Below are positions 15,905 to 25,661 of a stretch of 64,000 nucleotides of DNA, piece after piece; the stretch's first letter is position 1; each line of letters opens with the position of its first letter. The translations under genes and the position numbers were made by a program. The notes below the pieces were generated by a model that saw only the letters and a program-made list of their open reading frames with translations, made no database searches and was not told the DNA's origin. Source of the stretch: CBDHFN01 sp965262605 (lineage in GTDB: Bacteria; Pseudomonadota; Alphaproteobacteria; JASGCL01); the NCBI GenBank assembly GCA_965262605.1, contig CBDHFN010000003.1, positions 1,364,001-1,428,000 of the forward strand. The letters are read 5' to 3'.

Positions 15905-18634
15905 TTAATCTAAATGATAATGATTTCCCAAAATTTCGCGGTATAATTGTATGACAAGTTCCGCAATTTCATTGATTTTTGCAAAAAATTCAGATTCGGT
16001 ATCTTGGGTGCAAATCTGCATGATGAATTTTTGTTGCGAATGGGTTAGTTCATGCCAATTTTTCGGCACAAGCCTAAGGGCGAAACCTAATTGCAAATAA
16101 AATTCATGGCATTTCGTTAAAATTAAAGCTTGATTTTCATTGATTATTCCGCAATTTTTCAATTGTTCTGGTGAATAATCTTGGCATAAAATTGGGAATT
16201 TATGGGCGTGAATTAAAACTAAGGCGCATGATATAAATTCCAATTGCATGGTGCCGCCCAATTTATTTTTGAAATCCCAAAAATCTGGTTTTTTGGCTTC
16301 TTGAATTTTTTGCAACATGCTATGGCATTCTTGGTGAATTTTTTGCTTGTCGCGCTTTTTTTGCAATATTTCATGAATGATTTTTTGTAATTTTTCTTTA
16401 AGGGCAGGTGGGGCATAAATGATGCGGGCTTTAACCAACGCCAATTCTTCCCAAACCCAAGCGCGGTGATGATAATATTCCGCCAAAGATTCAAGATTCA
16501 CCGCCACTGCGCCGTCTTCGCCATCAGGGCGAAGCCTTGTGTCTATGCTCATCATCTTGCCATGCACGCCGATAGTATGAAAAAAATTACATAAGCGATT
16601 AATTAACTTTGTATAATAGCCAATACGGCAATTATTAGATGCTTCAAACACAAAAATACAATCATTATCCGATTGTGGCAACATGGTTTTCGTGGCTAAT
16701 CTGCCAAAGGCAATAATAGCCAAATCATCGCCTTCGTCCGTTAAAAATTGCGAAGATTGATAATGATGAATAATTTGTGGCGTTGCAATTTGAAAAATTT
16801 TTTCGTGAATTTCGCTGATATTGGCGATAATTTTTGCGCTTTGGTCTTTTTTATCGGTGATATATTGCACGGCATTAAATAATAATTCAAAATAAACCCG
16901 CGCCACTTCAAGCCCTAAATATTCTATATATTCATTGTCATTGCAAGCAGATTTAATGACTTTTTCAGTATTCGCATCAAGATTATTGGCGATTAATGCT
17001 TCAATAATTAAGGGGTTTTCGCTGATAATCTTGCTTAAAAATGGAATTTGTTCCAAAATTGTAAAAATTTTCGCTAAAATATTGGGGTGGTTTATTAATA
17101 AAGCCAAAAAATCAACGCTGTGGGTAATAGATTGCAAATAAGAGTCAAAAAACTGCACGCTTTGCAAGGGATTATCGGTTAATTTTGCTTGATTGGCGAT
17201 GATGGGAATGAATTTATTGATTAAATATTGTGCTTTTTCATGGCGCAACGCCCGATAAGGTGCTTGAATCCAATGATTAAATATTGCTGATAATTCATCA
17301 ACTTGAGAATTTTCCAGTGAATTTTGATTTTGTTGTTGGTTGTTATGCAACCATTCGCCAAAATAATAATTTTCAATTTCTTGAATTTTATCAATGAAAA
17401 ATTCTAACTTGTTAATAAAATTATTTGGGTTTTCGCGGCAAAAATCGCATAAAATCATCAGTTCTTGTATGGAATTGGGTAATTCATGAGTCTGGGCGTT
17501 ATTCATCATTTGTAATTTATGTTCAATATGGCGATAAAAATAATATGCTGAACGCAGATATTGGTAATGTTCGTCCGAAATATGATTATAACTATATAAT
17601 TTATCAAGCGCAGCCATGGAAGCACGGCTATGCAGATAGCGATTTCTGCCACCATAAACTAATTGCATAGCTTGGATAATAAATTCAATGGCGCGAATAC
17701 CGCCCCAGCCTAGTTTGATATTAAATCCAAGTATGCCATCAAATTTTGGAATTTGGCTAATAATTCGGGCGCGAATTTTACCTATTTCATCATATGCCAT
17801 ATAATTATAATTTTTATGAAAAATAAACGGGTGTAATTTCGTTAAATAATCCTCGCCCAACGCCAAATTGCCAGCATGGGGGCGGGCTTTAATATGCGCC
17901 ATGCGTTCCCAAAACGCGCCATTAGATTGATAATACCGCAAGGCAGATTCTTTGGAAATAATTAACGGCGTGATTGAAGGGTCGGGGCGCAACCTTAAAT
18001 CAGTGCGAAATACCATGCCTTGGTCGGTATATTCATTAAGAATTTTCATAAAATCAATACCAGCGCGTCTTAATTGTATGCCAATATTTTCAGGCGATTT
18101 TATGCCAATTTCGGCTTCGTCATAAATTAAGATGCAATCAATGTCCGATGAAAAATTTAGCTCATTCGCGCCCAATTTACCCATTGCGATGGAGAAAATA
18201 GCTTGCCCATTAGTAATGATATTATTGGTTTCAAGCATATGGGCAATCTTGCCAAGCGCGACTTGGACACAAGCATCGGCAATTTTGCTGTATATTTGGG
18301 TGATATATTCAAAATCAAACTCTTGGCTTAATTCGCCCAATCCAGCGATAAATTGCGCTTGGTGTTTTAGTGTGCGCAATTGCGATTGAATTGCAATAAT
18401 TGAAGAATCTAAATTAATTTGTTTGATTTCTTGTATTAAAAATAACAATATTTCATTTATTGGCATGGTATTCAAATAATTTCCTAGAATCTCGCCATGA
18501 TTTTCATAACAATTGCGAAAATAATCGCTATGGCTAAGTGCAAAGATTAACAAGTCATTATAATGCGTTGATTTAATTGAAGTTTTATTGATGATTTCAA
18601 TTGCTAATTCGTGATTTTTATCATAATGGCGCAT
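15905..18634 (-). CDS. glnE: Bifunctional glutamine synthetase adenylyltransferase/deadenylase GlnE
   Basis: A roughly 909-residue GlnE, controlling glutamine synthetase by adding or removing AMP in response to PII. The two nucleotidyltransferase domains are both intact: GSDIDCILIYD in the N-terminal deadenylase and QSDNDCIFVFE in the C-terminal adenylylase, each followed by the RLRPD motif (FRTDLRLRPDPS and DTRLRPDGEDG). The ATG at 18634 is preferred to a TTG six bases earlier. The start overlaps the pgeF stop by 14 nt. Confidence 0.96.
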   Translation of the reverse strand: MRHYDKNHELAIEIINKTSIKSTHYNDLLIFALSHSDYFRNCYENHGEILGNYLNTMPINEILLFLIQEIKQINLDSSIIAIQSQLRTLKHQAQFIAGLGELSQEFDFEYITQIYSKIADACVQVALGKIAHMLETNNIITNGQAIFSIAMGKLGANELNFSSDIDCILIYDEAEIGIKSPENIGIQLRRAGIDFMKILNEYTDQGMVFRTDLRLRPDPSITPLIISKESALRYYQSNGAFWERMAHIKARPHAGNLALGEDYLTKLHPFIFHKNYNYMAYDEIGKIRARIISQIPKFDGILGFNIKLGWGGIRAIEFIIQAMQLVYGGRNRYLHSRASMAALDKLYSYNHISDEHYQYLRSAYYFYRHIEHKLQMMNNAQTHELPNSIQELMILCDFCRENPNNFINKLEFFIDKIQEIENYYFGEWLHNNQQQNQNSLENSQVDELSAIFNHWIQAPYRALRHEKAQYLINKFIPIIANQAKLTDNPLQSVQFFDSYLQSITHSVDFLALLINHPNILAKIFTILEQIPFLSKIISENPLIIEALIANNLDANTEKVIKSACNDNEYIEYLGLEVARVYFELLFNAVQYITDKKDQSAKIIANISEIHEKIFQIATPQIIHHYQSSQFLTDEGDDLAIIAFGRLATKTMLPQSDNDCIFVFEASNNCRIGYYTKLINRLCNFFHTIGVHGKMMSIDTRLRPDGEDGAVAVNLESLAEYYHHRAWVWEELALVKARIIYAPPALKEKLQKIIHEILQKKRDKQKIHQECHSMLQKIQEAKKPDFWDFKNKLGGTMQLEFISCALVLIHAHKFPILCQDYSPEQLKNCGIINENQALILTKCHEFYLQLGFALRLVPKNWHELTHSQQKFIMQICTQDTESEFFAKINEIAELVIQLYREILGNHYHLD

Positions 18635-19382
18635 GGTCAAGCCTGATGCAACTGATTAAACGCCCATAATCGCCATATTGATGATGCACAGCATATCGGT
18701 TTGAAAAAAACAAATCAGGGCGCGAATATGTATCCATACCAAGCCAATGAACAGACGCGATGGGGAATTTATTAATCTGATTAATTAGGAATTGTGGTAA
18801 ATTAAATTGATATTTATTATTATTTTTTGCAATAAAAAATTCCGCATAATTGCCTTCGTTCATAAAATTTTCGGTAAATTCCGCGCCAACTTCATATGAT
18901 TCTTGGGTAATTAAAGCCCCAATTGCGGCATGAATTTGCGAATATTTTGCCCCTAATTCTTGCATCTTATCCAATGTATCGGCAACCACGCCATATAATG
19001 CACCCTTCCACCCTGCGTGAGCCGCGCCAATAACCCGTGCAATCGGGTCAATAAATAATATGGGGGCGCAATCAGCGGTAAGAATCCCTAAACTAATATT
19101 AGGTAATTTAGTAGCCATGCCATCGGCTTGCAAGCGGGTTGTTAAATCAGTATCTTCATCAATAATAACGGCTTTATTGGAATGATATTGATAAAGCGAC
19201 ACTAAATGATTTGCGCCCATATCAATCCTAACTAATTCGCGGTTTAATGCCACGGTTTCCGCATCGTCTTTTGAACCAATTCCACAATTAAGCCCTTGAT
19301 AAATGCCTTTGCTTTTGCCACCTTGGCGCGTATAAAAACCATGTATTGCGGGAAAATCACGAATAGTTAATTTATTAAGCAT
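18621..19382 (-). CDS. pgeF: Laccase-domain purine nucleoside phosphorylase/peptidoglycan editing factor
   Basis: A protein of about 253 residues in the YfiH/PgeF family. Conserved segments are FYTRQGGKSKGIYQGLNC near the start, the LTADCAPILF strand with its metal-site cysteine, and GAAHAGWKGALYGVV with the metal-site histidine. Family members have been described as purine nucleoside phosphorylases and as peptidoglycan editing factors; either could apply. ATG codons at 19382 and 19388 are both possible; both overlap the upstream pseB-like stop. Confidence 0.9.
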   Translation of the reverse strand: MLNKLTIRDFPAIHGFYTRQGGKSKGIYQGLNCGIGSKDDAETVALNRELVRIDMGANHLVSLYQYHSNKAVIIDEDTDLTTRLQADGMATKLPNISLGILTADCAPILFIDPIARVIGAAHAGWKGALYGVVADTLDKMQELGAKYSQIHAAIGALITQESYEVGAEFTENFMNEGNYAEFFIAKNNNKYQFNLPQFLINQINKFPIASVHWLGMDTYSRPDLFFSNRYAVHHQYGDYGRLISCIRLDHAPL

Positions 19383-20412
19383 CAACATCCTTAATAAATT
19401 CTGATAAAGCCTCACCCATTAGGTAATGCGGGTTATTTAAGGAATTATATTCAAAATTTTCGGCAACTTTTTTGCCCAATAAATAATAGGAATTATCAGC
19501 ATCAGCGTGAAATTTAAGTTCAGGTAAAATTCTGTAATGGTCATCAAATTCAATGGTGTTGCGCGCGTCATCTTGGGAAACCATTAATTCATGCAATTTT
19601 TCACCGGGACGAATGCCTTTTATTTCAAAATCGCCGTTCGGATTCATGGCTTTGGCTAAATCAGTAATACGAATTGAAGGAATTTTTGGAATTAATATCT
19701 CGCCATAACCCATTGAATTAAAAGCTTTTACCACCATGCCCACGCCTTGTTCAAGGTTTATTATAAACCTTGTCATTCGTTCATCGGTGATGGGTAAATT
19801 CTTTACGCCTTGTTTTATTAATCGGTTGAAAAGCGGTATAACCGAACCACGCGAATTAATCACATTGCCATAGCGCACAACGCCAAATTTAATATTCGTA
19901 TCGCCCGTTAAAAAATTAGCCGAAATAAAAATTTTATCGCTGGCAAGCTTGGTTGCGCCATAAATATTAATCGGATTGGCGGCTTTATCGGTTGATAAAG
20001 CGACAATGCGCCGAACTTTATTGCGAATTGCCACTGACACGATATTTTGCGCGCCGATAATATTGGTTTTTACCGCTTCAAAAGGGTTGTATTCTGCGGC
20101 GACAACTTGTTTTAATGCGGCGGCATGGACAATAAAATCTACACCACGAAAAGCAAAATCAAGCCGCGCTTCATCACGCACATCGCCCAAGAAAAAACGC
20201 AAGCATGAATATTTTTCATGCCCTTGCCATTTTTCGGCTAAAACAGATTGTTTTAATTCATCACGCGAATATATGATTAGTTTTTTTGGTTTGGCTTTGT
20301 CCAAAATCGTTTCGCAAAACCGCGACCCAAATGAACCCGTGCCACCAGTTATTAAAATAACCTTGCCGTCAAAGATTCTGTAATCGCGCGCTTGTGCGAA
20401 TTGGTGAATCAT
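19375..20412 (-). CDS. pseB: UDP-N-acetylglucosamine 4,6-dehydratase, PseB-like
   Basis: A 345-residue short-chain dehydrogenase/reductase of the CapD/PseB group. It has the NAD-binding motif GGTGSFG, an ALSTDKAANPINIYGATK active-site block, and a C-terminal GEKLHELMVSQDD. PseB performs the inverting dehydration that starts pseudaminic acid synthesis, and relatives feed other O-antigen sugars. No other pseudaminic acid gene is nearby, so the end product is uncertain. It overlaps the dehydrogenase upstream by 4 nt. Confidence 0.85.
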   Translation of the reverse strand: MIHQFAQARDYRIFDGKVILITGGTGSFGSRFCETILDKAKPKKLIIYSRDELKQSVLAEKWQGHEKYSCLRFFLGDVRDEARLDFAFRGVDFIVHAAALKQVVAAEYNPFEAVKTNIIGAQNIVSVAIRNKVRRIVALSTDKAANPINIYGATKLASDKIFISANFLTGDTNIKFGVVRYGNVINSRGSVIPLFNRLIKQGVKNLPITDERMTRFIINLEQGVGMVVKAFNSMGYGEILIPKIPSIRITDLAKAMNPNGDFEIKGIRPGEKLHELMVSQDDARNTIEFDDHYRILPELKFHADADNSYYLLGKKVAENFEYNSLNNPHYLMGEALSEFIKDVDA

Positions 20413-22874
20413 GATTTGATTCTTTCGTGTTTTGGATCATACCACGCCGATAATTGGGCTTGAGCTGGATATTCAACGCAAGCAATATCAATGGTGAATT
20501 GTGCATTTTTGATAAATTCCGCATCAACCCCATCGGGATTCGTAATATAACCCATGCCGATTGACCTGCCAATGCGGTAGCCAAACGCGCCCGAAGTAAT
20601 ATTACCGACCATTTTGCCGTGATTCATAATCGCTTCTTCGTGATAGAATAGGGGGGGATTGTCTGATTCGGCTAATTGAAATTGCACTAATCGGCGGGTA
20701 ATTTTGCCTTTATTCGCATCGCGTTCGCGCAGCATCGCATCACGCCCCACGAAATCACCCTTATTTAAGTCAGCCGTGAAAGCCAAACCAGCTTGCCATA
20801 ACGAATCGTGCATCGCCATATCATGCCCAAAATGGCGGTATCCCTTTTCCATACGGCAACCATTCAAGCAATGATAGCCCGCGGGTTTAATGCCAAATTC
20901 AGCCCCAGCTTCAAGGATTTTTTCAACAACATGTTCTGCAAAATCTGCTGATATGTAAATTTCATACCCTAATTCCCCAACATATGTTAATCTTGTTATA
21001 CGCACTTGGGCATAGCCAATATCCATTAAACGGCTTGTGCCAAAGGGGAATTTTTGATTTGAACAATCCTCTTTGGTAAGTTTTTCTAATAATTTGCGTG
21101 AATTGGGACCCATAATGCCGACCATGGGCAAGCCCGCCGTGGCATTAAATGCAACCGCATTTTTGCCCTTAATTGCTTGGTTCAAGCGATGCCAATCGCG
21201 ATTTTCAACCGCAGACCCAGTCACAACCAAGAATTTTACTTCGCCAATACGGGTAATGGTTAAATCGGCAACTATGCCACCAAATTCATTAAGCCATTGC
21301 GTATACACAGTTTGCCCAAGCGCAACATCAATTTGTGATACGCTGATATAATTTAAAACTGATAAAGCATCTTTGCCTTCAACGATGAATTTACCAAAAC
21401 AGCTTTGGTCATAAATTGCCACGGAATTTTGTGTTGCTTGGGCTTCTTGAAGGGCGAATTTATGCCAATTTTGCCGACCCCATGAATATTCATAACCCCA
21501 TTTTTCGCCAACGGGGGCAAACCAATTGGGGCGTTCCCAACCGCCAGCTTCACCCATAATCGCATTAAATTTTTGCAACCAAGTTTGATGCCAAACCGAA
21601 CGGCGCGCCCCGCGGGCAGTCTCATATTGCCGATAAGGGTAATGGGCTTGATATAATAAACCCAAAGTTTCCACCGTGCGATCATATAAGAAATTTTTAT
21701 TATTGGTGTATGAATGTAATCTTGAAGGTTCATTGCCGTTTAAGTCTTCGTCTGGGCGACCATTTTTCACCCATTGCGCCAACATTTTGCCTGCGCCCGG
21801 TGAAACTTGAATGCCCGTGGAATTAAACCCAGTGCAAATAAAACAACCTTTGAGGTTAGGCGATTCGCCAATATGAAATTTATCATCAGGCGTAAAAGAT
21901 TCTGGTCCATTAAACCATAATTTCCACCCTAATTTTTCCATAAAGGGCATACGATTCATTGCCATTTCCATAACATGCCCAAATTGGTCAATATCTTCGG
22001 GCAGTGTTTCAAATTTATGGTCGGGCGATATGCCGTTCATGCCCCAAGGCTTTGCAACTTTTTCAAACCCGCCGACTAATAATTTTCCTGCGTCTTCTTT
22101 GTAATAAGCCTCTTCGTCTGGAACACGGATAACAGGCATTTCACGGGGCACCGCAATTGAAGGCTCACTTACGCAATAGTAATGTTCGGCGGCGTGAAGT
22201 GGGACATCTACGCCAATTTTTTTGGCTAAATCCCTTGACCACATACCGCCACAAACCACGATTTTATTGGTGCGAATTTCGCCAATATTCGTGATGACTT
22301 TTTGAATTACGCCATCTTCAACAATAATATCTTCAACCAAGCAATTTTCAAAATATTGTCCGCCTTTTGCTTTGGCTTCACGCGCCATGGCGTAAGTATA
22401 ACCAGTCGGATCTAATTGTCCATCTTCGGGGGTAAATAATCCACCGACAACATTTTCAGGGTTAATATAAGGAAATTGCTTGATAAATTCTTTAGGGTCG
22501 TTGTAAATATCAATTTTCGTGCCTTGCTTCATGCAGATTGAAGCTAATCTTTTGAATTCTTCCATGCGTTCATGATTTAAAGCCACCGAAATTGAGCCAT
22601 TTTGCTTAAAGCCAATATCGTGATTTTTTTGTAAATCGGTCATAAACTCTAAACCATATCGTTGCATTCTGGTTAAGCTGTGCGCCATACGCATCGTGCC
22701 CATAAGCCCCGCCGCGTGCCATGTTGTGCCACAAGTTAATTCCTTGCGTTCGCATAAAACAGCTTCAAACCCTAAATCAACTAAATGCCAAAAACACGAT
22801 ACGCCAACCGCGCCACCGCCAATAATTACAACTTGCGCTTTATTGGGCAAATTTTTTGAATTTTCTTGTGTCAT
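20409..22874 (-). CDS. FAD-dependent dimethylglycine/sarcosine dehydrogenase-like protein with GcvT domain
   Basis: An 821-residue two-part enzyme. The N-terminal DAO-type oxidoreductase has the dinucleotide motif VVIIGGGAVGVS and a TTWHAAG segment whose His is the covalent FAD site in dimethylglycine and sarcosine dehydrogenases. The C-terminal half is a GcvT-like folate-binding domain (GELGYEIYISADFAEHVVEKI and a GYHCLNGCRMEKGYRHFGHDM block). It would oxidatively demethylate a methylated glycine and pass the one-carbon unit to tetrahydrofolate. The ATG at 22874 follows a GGGAT element and is preferred to a longer frame. It heads a leftward set of overlapping genes. It might process betaine-derived dimethylglycine if TmpAB makes betaine. 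Confidence 0.88.
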   Translation of the reverse strand: MTQENSKNLPNKAQVVIIGGGAVGVSCFWHLVDLGFEAVLCERKELTCGTTWHAAGLMGTMRMAHSLTRMQRYGLEFMTDLQKNHDIGFKQNGSISVALNHERMEEFKRLASICMKQGTKIDIYNDPKEFIKQFPYINPENVVGGLFTPEDGQLDPTGYTYAMAREAKAKGGQYFENCLVEDIIVEDGVIQKVITNIGEIRTNKIVVCGGMWSRDLAKKIGVDVPLHAAEHYYCVSEPSIAVPREMPVIRVPDEEAYYKEDAGKLLVGGFEKVAKPWGMNGISPDHKFETLPEDIDQFGHVMEMAMNRMPFMEKLGWKLWFNGPESFTPDDKFHIGESPNLKGCFICTGFNSTGIQVSPGAGKMLAQWVKNGRPDEDLNGNEPSRLHSYTNNKNFLYDRTVETLGLLYQAHYPYRQYETARGARRSVWHQTWLQKFNAIMGEAGGWERPNWFAPVGEKWGYEYSWGRQNWHKFALQEAQATQNSVAIYDQSCFGKFIVEGKDALSVLNYISVSQIDVALGQTVYTQWLNEFGGIVADLTITRIGEVKFLVVTGSAVENRDWHRLNQAIKGKNAVAFNATAGLPMVGIMGPNSRKLLEKLTKEDCSNQKFPFGTSRLMDIGYAQVRITRLTYVGELGYEIYISADFAEHVVEKILEAGAEFGIKPAGYHCLNGCRMEKGYRHFGHDMAMHDSLWQAGLAFTADLNKGDFVGRDAMLRERDANKGKITRRLVQFQLAESDNPPLFYHEEAIMNHGKMVGNITSGAFGYRIGRSIGMGYITNPDGVDAEFIKNAQFTIDIACVEYPAQAQLSAWYDPKHERIKS

Positions 22875-23056
22875 TTTTATCCCTATTATTGTTAAACAAA
22901 TATAATTTATCACTATTTATATATTTTGCAAGCACGAAATTTCAGATTTTTGCATTCGTTAAAAATAAATTTACAAGCATAATAAAATTTGTTAATATTA
23001 ATTAAAATGTGAGTTGTGAAGTTTTCTAATTTAATTTAGTAAAAGGAAATTTAGCG

Positions 23057-23788
23057 ATGATAATAAATAAATATTTGAAAAATATTGGAATTATTTTTAA
23101 GTCCGAAGTTTTGCGCGGTGAAAATAAAGGCATTTCTAATTATTTGCGGAATCAAGGATTGGTAATAAATTATGGATTTCATATTTTAAATACCGCCTTG
23201 ATTGTAATTTCATTTATGTTTGTGTTTGGCTATGAAAAAACGGCGCAGGCATTTTATCCAGTTATACAATATTTTGATGGAATCCAATTATTAATATTTA
23301 ATGATAAATTTAATTATTTATCAGAATTTATGTTGATTTATATTATATTAACACCAACTTATCTTTTTGCATTTATGGTGTTATTTTATTACGATAAAAA
23401 GCATAAATTTAAACCATTTATTGATTATGAATATGCAGAATTAAGAAATAGATTCCACCCAATAAGTAATATTTATTTTAAGGGCAAATATATCCCTGAA
23501 ATAATGACATATAGTAAATTTGCAATTGGTTTATGGTTTTATTATGGTTTTTTCGGTCTTTTATTTAAGTATTTAATGATTTCTTTGATTGCCATAATAT
23601 TTGAAATTGAACCATTAAATAAATTATTGTTATTTACTAAGGATAGAAACAAACAAATTATTTTATTTGATATTGAGATAAATAATTTATTAACAAATGC
23701 AGTTTTATTTATTATTCCAATGATAATATTTATAATATTATTATCGGTTAACTTTAAGTATAAATCAAAACTACATTTTGGAAATTAA
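23057..23788 (+). CDS. Multi-pass membrane protein of unknown function
   Basis: A 243-residue protein with about four hydrophobic segments (roughly 42-62, 92-115, 152-180 and 212-232). It has an AAAGGA ribosome site 9-10 nt before the ATG. I recognise no family. Very AT-rich with many Asn, Lys, Ile and Tyr codons, like the next gene, with which it shares direction and an 18-nt gap. Confidence 0.65.
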   Translation: MIINKYLKNIGIIFKSEVLRGENKGISNYLRNQGLVINYGFHILNTALIVISFMFVFGYEKTAQAFYPVIQYFDGIQLLIFNDKFNYLSEFMLIYIILTPTYLFAFMVLFYYDKKHKFKPFIDYEYAELRNRFHPISNIYFKGKYIPEIMTYSKFAIGLWFYYGFFGLLFKYLMISLIAIIFEIEPLNKLLLFTKDRNKQIILFDIEINNLLTNAVLFIIPMIIFIILLSVNFKYKSKLHFGN

Positions 23789-23806
23789 AGAGGTAATGAG
23801 GTTTAA

Positions 23807-24334
23807 ATGACCAATGAATCATTAGAGACAAATCAAAACGGGCTCTTGAATAAAATCAAGGCAACGGTATCGCGTATGAATCCTGAAATTGCAGAGAAAA
23901 AGCCTTTAAGATATGAGAAAATGATTGGGCTTAATAAAAATTTAGATTTAAGTAATTTAAATATAATTGAGAAAACTATCTATTACATACTTGATTTTCT
24001 TGCTTTTTCTAGGTTAAATTATTATTACTATGCTTGCGTTACTGTATTATGTATGAATTTGGAAATTTTAAATTTGTATATTTATCATTTTATATTTGGA
24101 ATATTGCCAAAAATTTCAGACTTATTCGTAATTTATTGTTTTATCGCTTTGTTGTTATTTTTTAACTTATCTGTTTTCATAGTTTATTATTATGAACATA
24201 AGGCTGGATATAAGTTTAGCTGGATAATATACGCAATTATTCAAGATTTGAAAAAACTGAGTATGAAGCTATACTTTATGTTCGGTTTATTATTTGTATT
24301 ATTTTTTCCAGTAATTTTTATGATAGTAAAATAA
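23807..24334 (+). CDS. Membrane protein of unknown function
   Basis: A 175-residue protein with a polar N-terminal 55 residues and about three transmembrane segments (roughly 65-90, 98-128 and 152-173). Likely co-transcribed with the preceding membrane protein; the two may form a complex. No family recognised. Confidence 0.62.
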   Translation: MTNESLETNQNGLLNKIKATVSRMNPEIAEKKPLRYEKMIGLNKNLDLSNLNIIEKTIYYILDFLAFSRLNYYYYACVTVLCMNLEILNLYIYHFIFGILPKISDLFVIYCFIALLLFFNLSVFIVYYYEHKAGYKFSWIIYAIIQDLKKLSMKLYFMFGLLFVLFFPVIFMIVK

Positions 24335-24542
24335 GGATAAATTATGACTAATTTTTTTATATTCTAACCAATGCCTTTATGGCAAAAATTATTAGGTCTA
24401 AAAATAAATATTGAAAGCCATAATCTTATGCAAAAATGACTATCAATAATTTTTAATTTCAGATTTTTGCTTTTTAAGTGGCATTAAAGAAAATCGCGCA
24501 TAAACATCTATAAACCATTGATATAATACAAAATATGAAAAA
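24335..24542. other. Non-coding stretch upstream of the phasin terminator
   Basis: No supported gene. An ATG at 24344 opens a 7-codon frame and one at 24371 a 22-codon frame, both without a good ribosome site. Otherwise AT-rich sequence between two convergent units. Confidence 0.4.
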
Positions 24543-24578
24543 AAATAGCCCCAATAAATTGGGGCTATTTCATAAGGA
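24543..24578 (-). terminator. Rho-independent terminator, phasin gene
   Basis: A 13-bp perfect stem (24543-24555 paired with 24558-24570, AATAGCCCC/GGGGCTATT core). On the minus strand it is followed by an uninterrupted T tract, as expected for termination of the phasin transcript. It may also stop the rightward membrane-protein transcript. Confidence 0.85.
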
Positions 24579-24595
24579 GGGTAATTTAATTAAAA

Positions 24596-25063
24596 TTAAG
24601 CAACAAAGTTTTTGAATGCTTTGTCGGTTGAAATTTTCCAAAATTGTTGAAAAGGACGATGCGTGTCATTCGCAACTTTGGTTAAGTTTTCGGATAAATT
24701 TACAGAATCTTTGACTAATTCTTCAATTTTACCTTGCACCATGTTTTTGCTGACATCGGCAAATTCTGATGGGGTTTTAACTTCACTTAAAGTTTTCATT
24801 GCGTCTGAATTGGCAATAATTGCTTTTTGTGTGAAATTCATGAAATTGCGGGTTAATTCTTCCATGCCTTTTGCAAAAATAGTTTGCGCTTCAAAAGATG
24901 CGTTAATTACATCATTTTGAAATTTTGTCATTTCTTCTAAATTTTTCTTGGCGGTTTCGTTAACTTTTTGTGCTTGTTCTTTTTGGTTGCTTAAAGTTTT
25001 TTCAACAACCGCGCGACCTGCTTCAACAACAGATTCAGCGTTAATATCAAGTGTTTTTGCCAT
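24596..25063 (-). CDS. Phasin-family granule-associated protein
   Basis: A 155-residue, almost wholly helical amphipathic protein of the phasin family, which coats polyhydroxyalkanoate granules. The segments FQNDVINASFEAQTIFAKGMEE and AIIANSDAMKTLSEVKTPSEF are typical. It stands alone with its own near-consensus promoter and a strong terminator, suggesting high expression. No PHA synthase gene is in the window. Confidence 0.85.
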   Translation of the reverse strand: MAKTLDINAESVVEAGRAVVEKTLSNQKEQAQKVNETAKKNLEEMTKFQNDVINASFEAQTIFAKGMEELTRNFMNFTQKAIIANSDAMKTLSEVKTPSEFADVSKNMVQGKIEELVKDSVNLSENLTKVANDTHRPFQQFWKISTDKAFKNFVA

Positions 25064-25100
25064 TTTTTTCTCCGTAATGGTTGGTTTCGTTTATATTCAC

Positions 25101-25129
25101 AATATAATATGATAATCATCATTTGTCAA
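25101..25129 (-). promoter_or_regulatory. Near-consensus sigma-70 promoter of the phasin gene
   Basis: Read on the minus strand, TTGACA (25129-25124), a 17-nt spacer and TATATT (25106-25101) precede the phasin ATG at 25063. The spacer contains the partly palindromic TGATGATTATCAT, which could be an operator. Confidence 0.8.
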
Positions 25130-25211
25130 TTATTTTTTTGTGCAGTGCAATATATTTTCATTTAATCATTATATTTCAATAATATAAAGTTTTGCATTTG
25201 CAATATATTTA

Positions 25212-25263
25212 TTATGCCCACGCATTTTTTATTAAACCGATATGCACTAATTCATGGGGTTTT
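25212..25263 (-). pseudogene. Remnant of the 3' end of a glycosyltransferase gene
   Basis: On the minus strand this reads KPHELVHIGLIKNAWA followed by a stop. The intact glycosyltransferase at 26095-26772 ends in KPHELVHIGLIRDAWQ followed by a stop. The DNA at 25229-25263 is identical to 26112-26146 (35 bp), while flanking bases have diverged. It is either a decayed paralogue or a duplicated gene end left by insertion of the 0.9-kb segment between the two copies. Confidence 0.7.
25229..25263 (+). repeat. 35-bp direct repeat, left copy
   Basis: Identical to 26112-26146. The two copies flank a two-gene cassette (25383-25978) and both correspond to the last coding bases of the glycosyltransferase, the arrangement expected of an element inserted at a gene's 3' end. 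Confidence 0.8.
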
Positions 25264-25382
25264 TAATTTTAAACTCCCCATTATATTCTGCGCAATGCTT
25301 GCCCTAAGCCAAGCAACTCGGCAAAGCCGAGGCGGTAGTTTATAACGAATTGCTTTAATTTTATTGGGGAAACTGGGGTAAA

Positions 25383-25661
25383 TCAAAGAAATATTAAACC
25401 AACAATTCCAATTAAGCAAATAATATTACTAACCATGGTTAATAAAAGGAACTTTTTAGTAGTTTCAAATTTTTTATTAGTATTTTCTAATGCTAATTTT
25501 AATTGATTATTTTCATTGGATAAATTATCTATTTTATCTTGAATAGTTTTAAATAAAATTTCAATTTTTTCTTTATCTTTTTGTTTAGTTAATAAACCAG
25601 TCAAACTTAATACAGCTGGTTCAATTAATGGTGCTAATGCTACAATAGTCGCCAATGTCAT
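25383..25661 (-). CDS. Small protein with two membrane segments and a coiled coil
   Basis: A 92-residue protein: a hydrophobic N-terminus (about 1-25), a coiled-coil region of about 40 residues (EKIEILFKTIQDKIDNLSNEN onward), and a C-terminal transmembrane segment (about 70-92). Family unknown. Its ATG overlaps the stop of the preceding gene by one base (TAATG), so the two are coupled. Confidence 0.6.
   Translation of the reverse strand: MTLATIVALAPLIEPAVLSLTGLLTKQKDKEKIEILFKTIQDKIDNLSNENNQLKLALENTNKKFETTKKFLLLTMVSNIICLIGIVGLIFL

Larger units (their letters stand above)
25130..25382. other. Non-coding stretch between the phasin promoter and the small cassette
   Basis: Contains the glycosyltransferase 3'-end remnant at 25212-25263 and a small hairpin near 25317-25331 (CTCGGC/GCCGAG). 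No open frame is supported. Confidence 0.5.

Noticed and set aside
24371..24439. 22-codon frame in the gap after the second membrane protein
   Set aside because: No good ribosome site and no conservation evidence.
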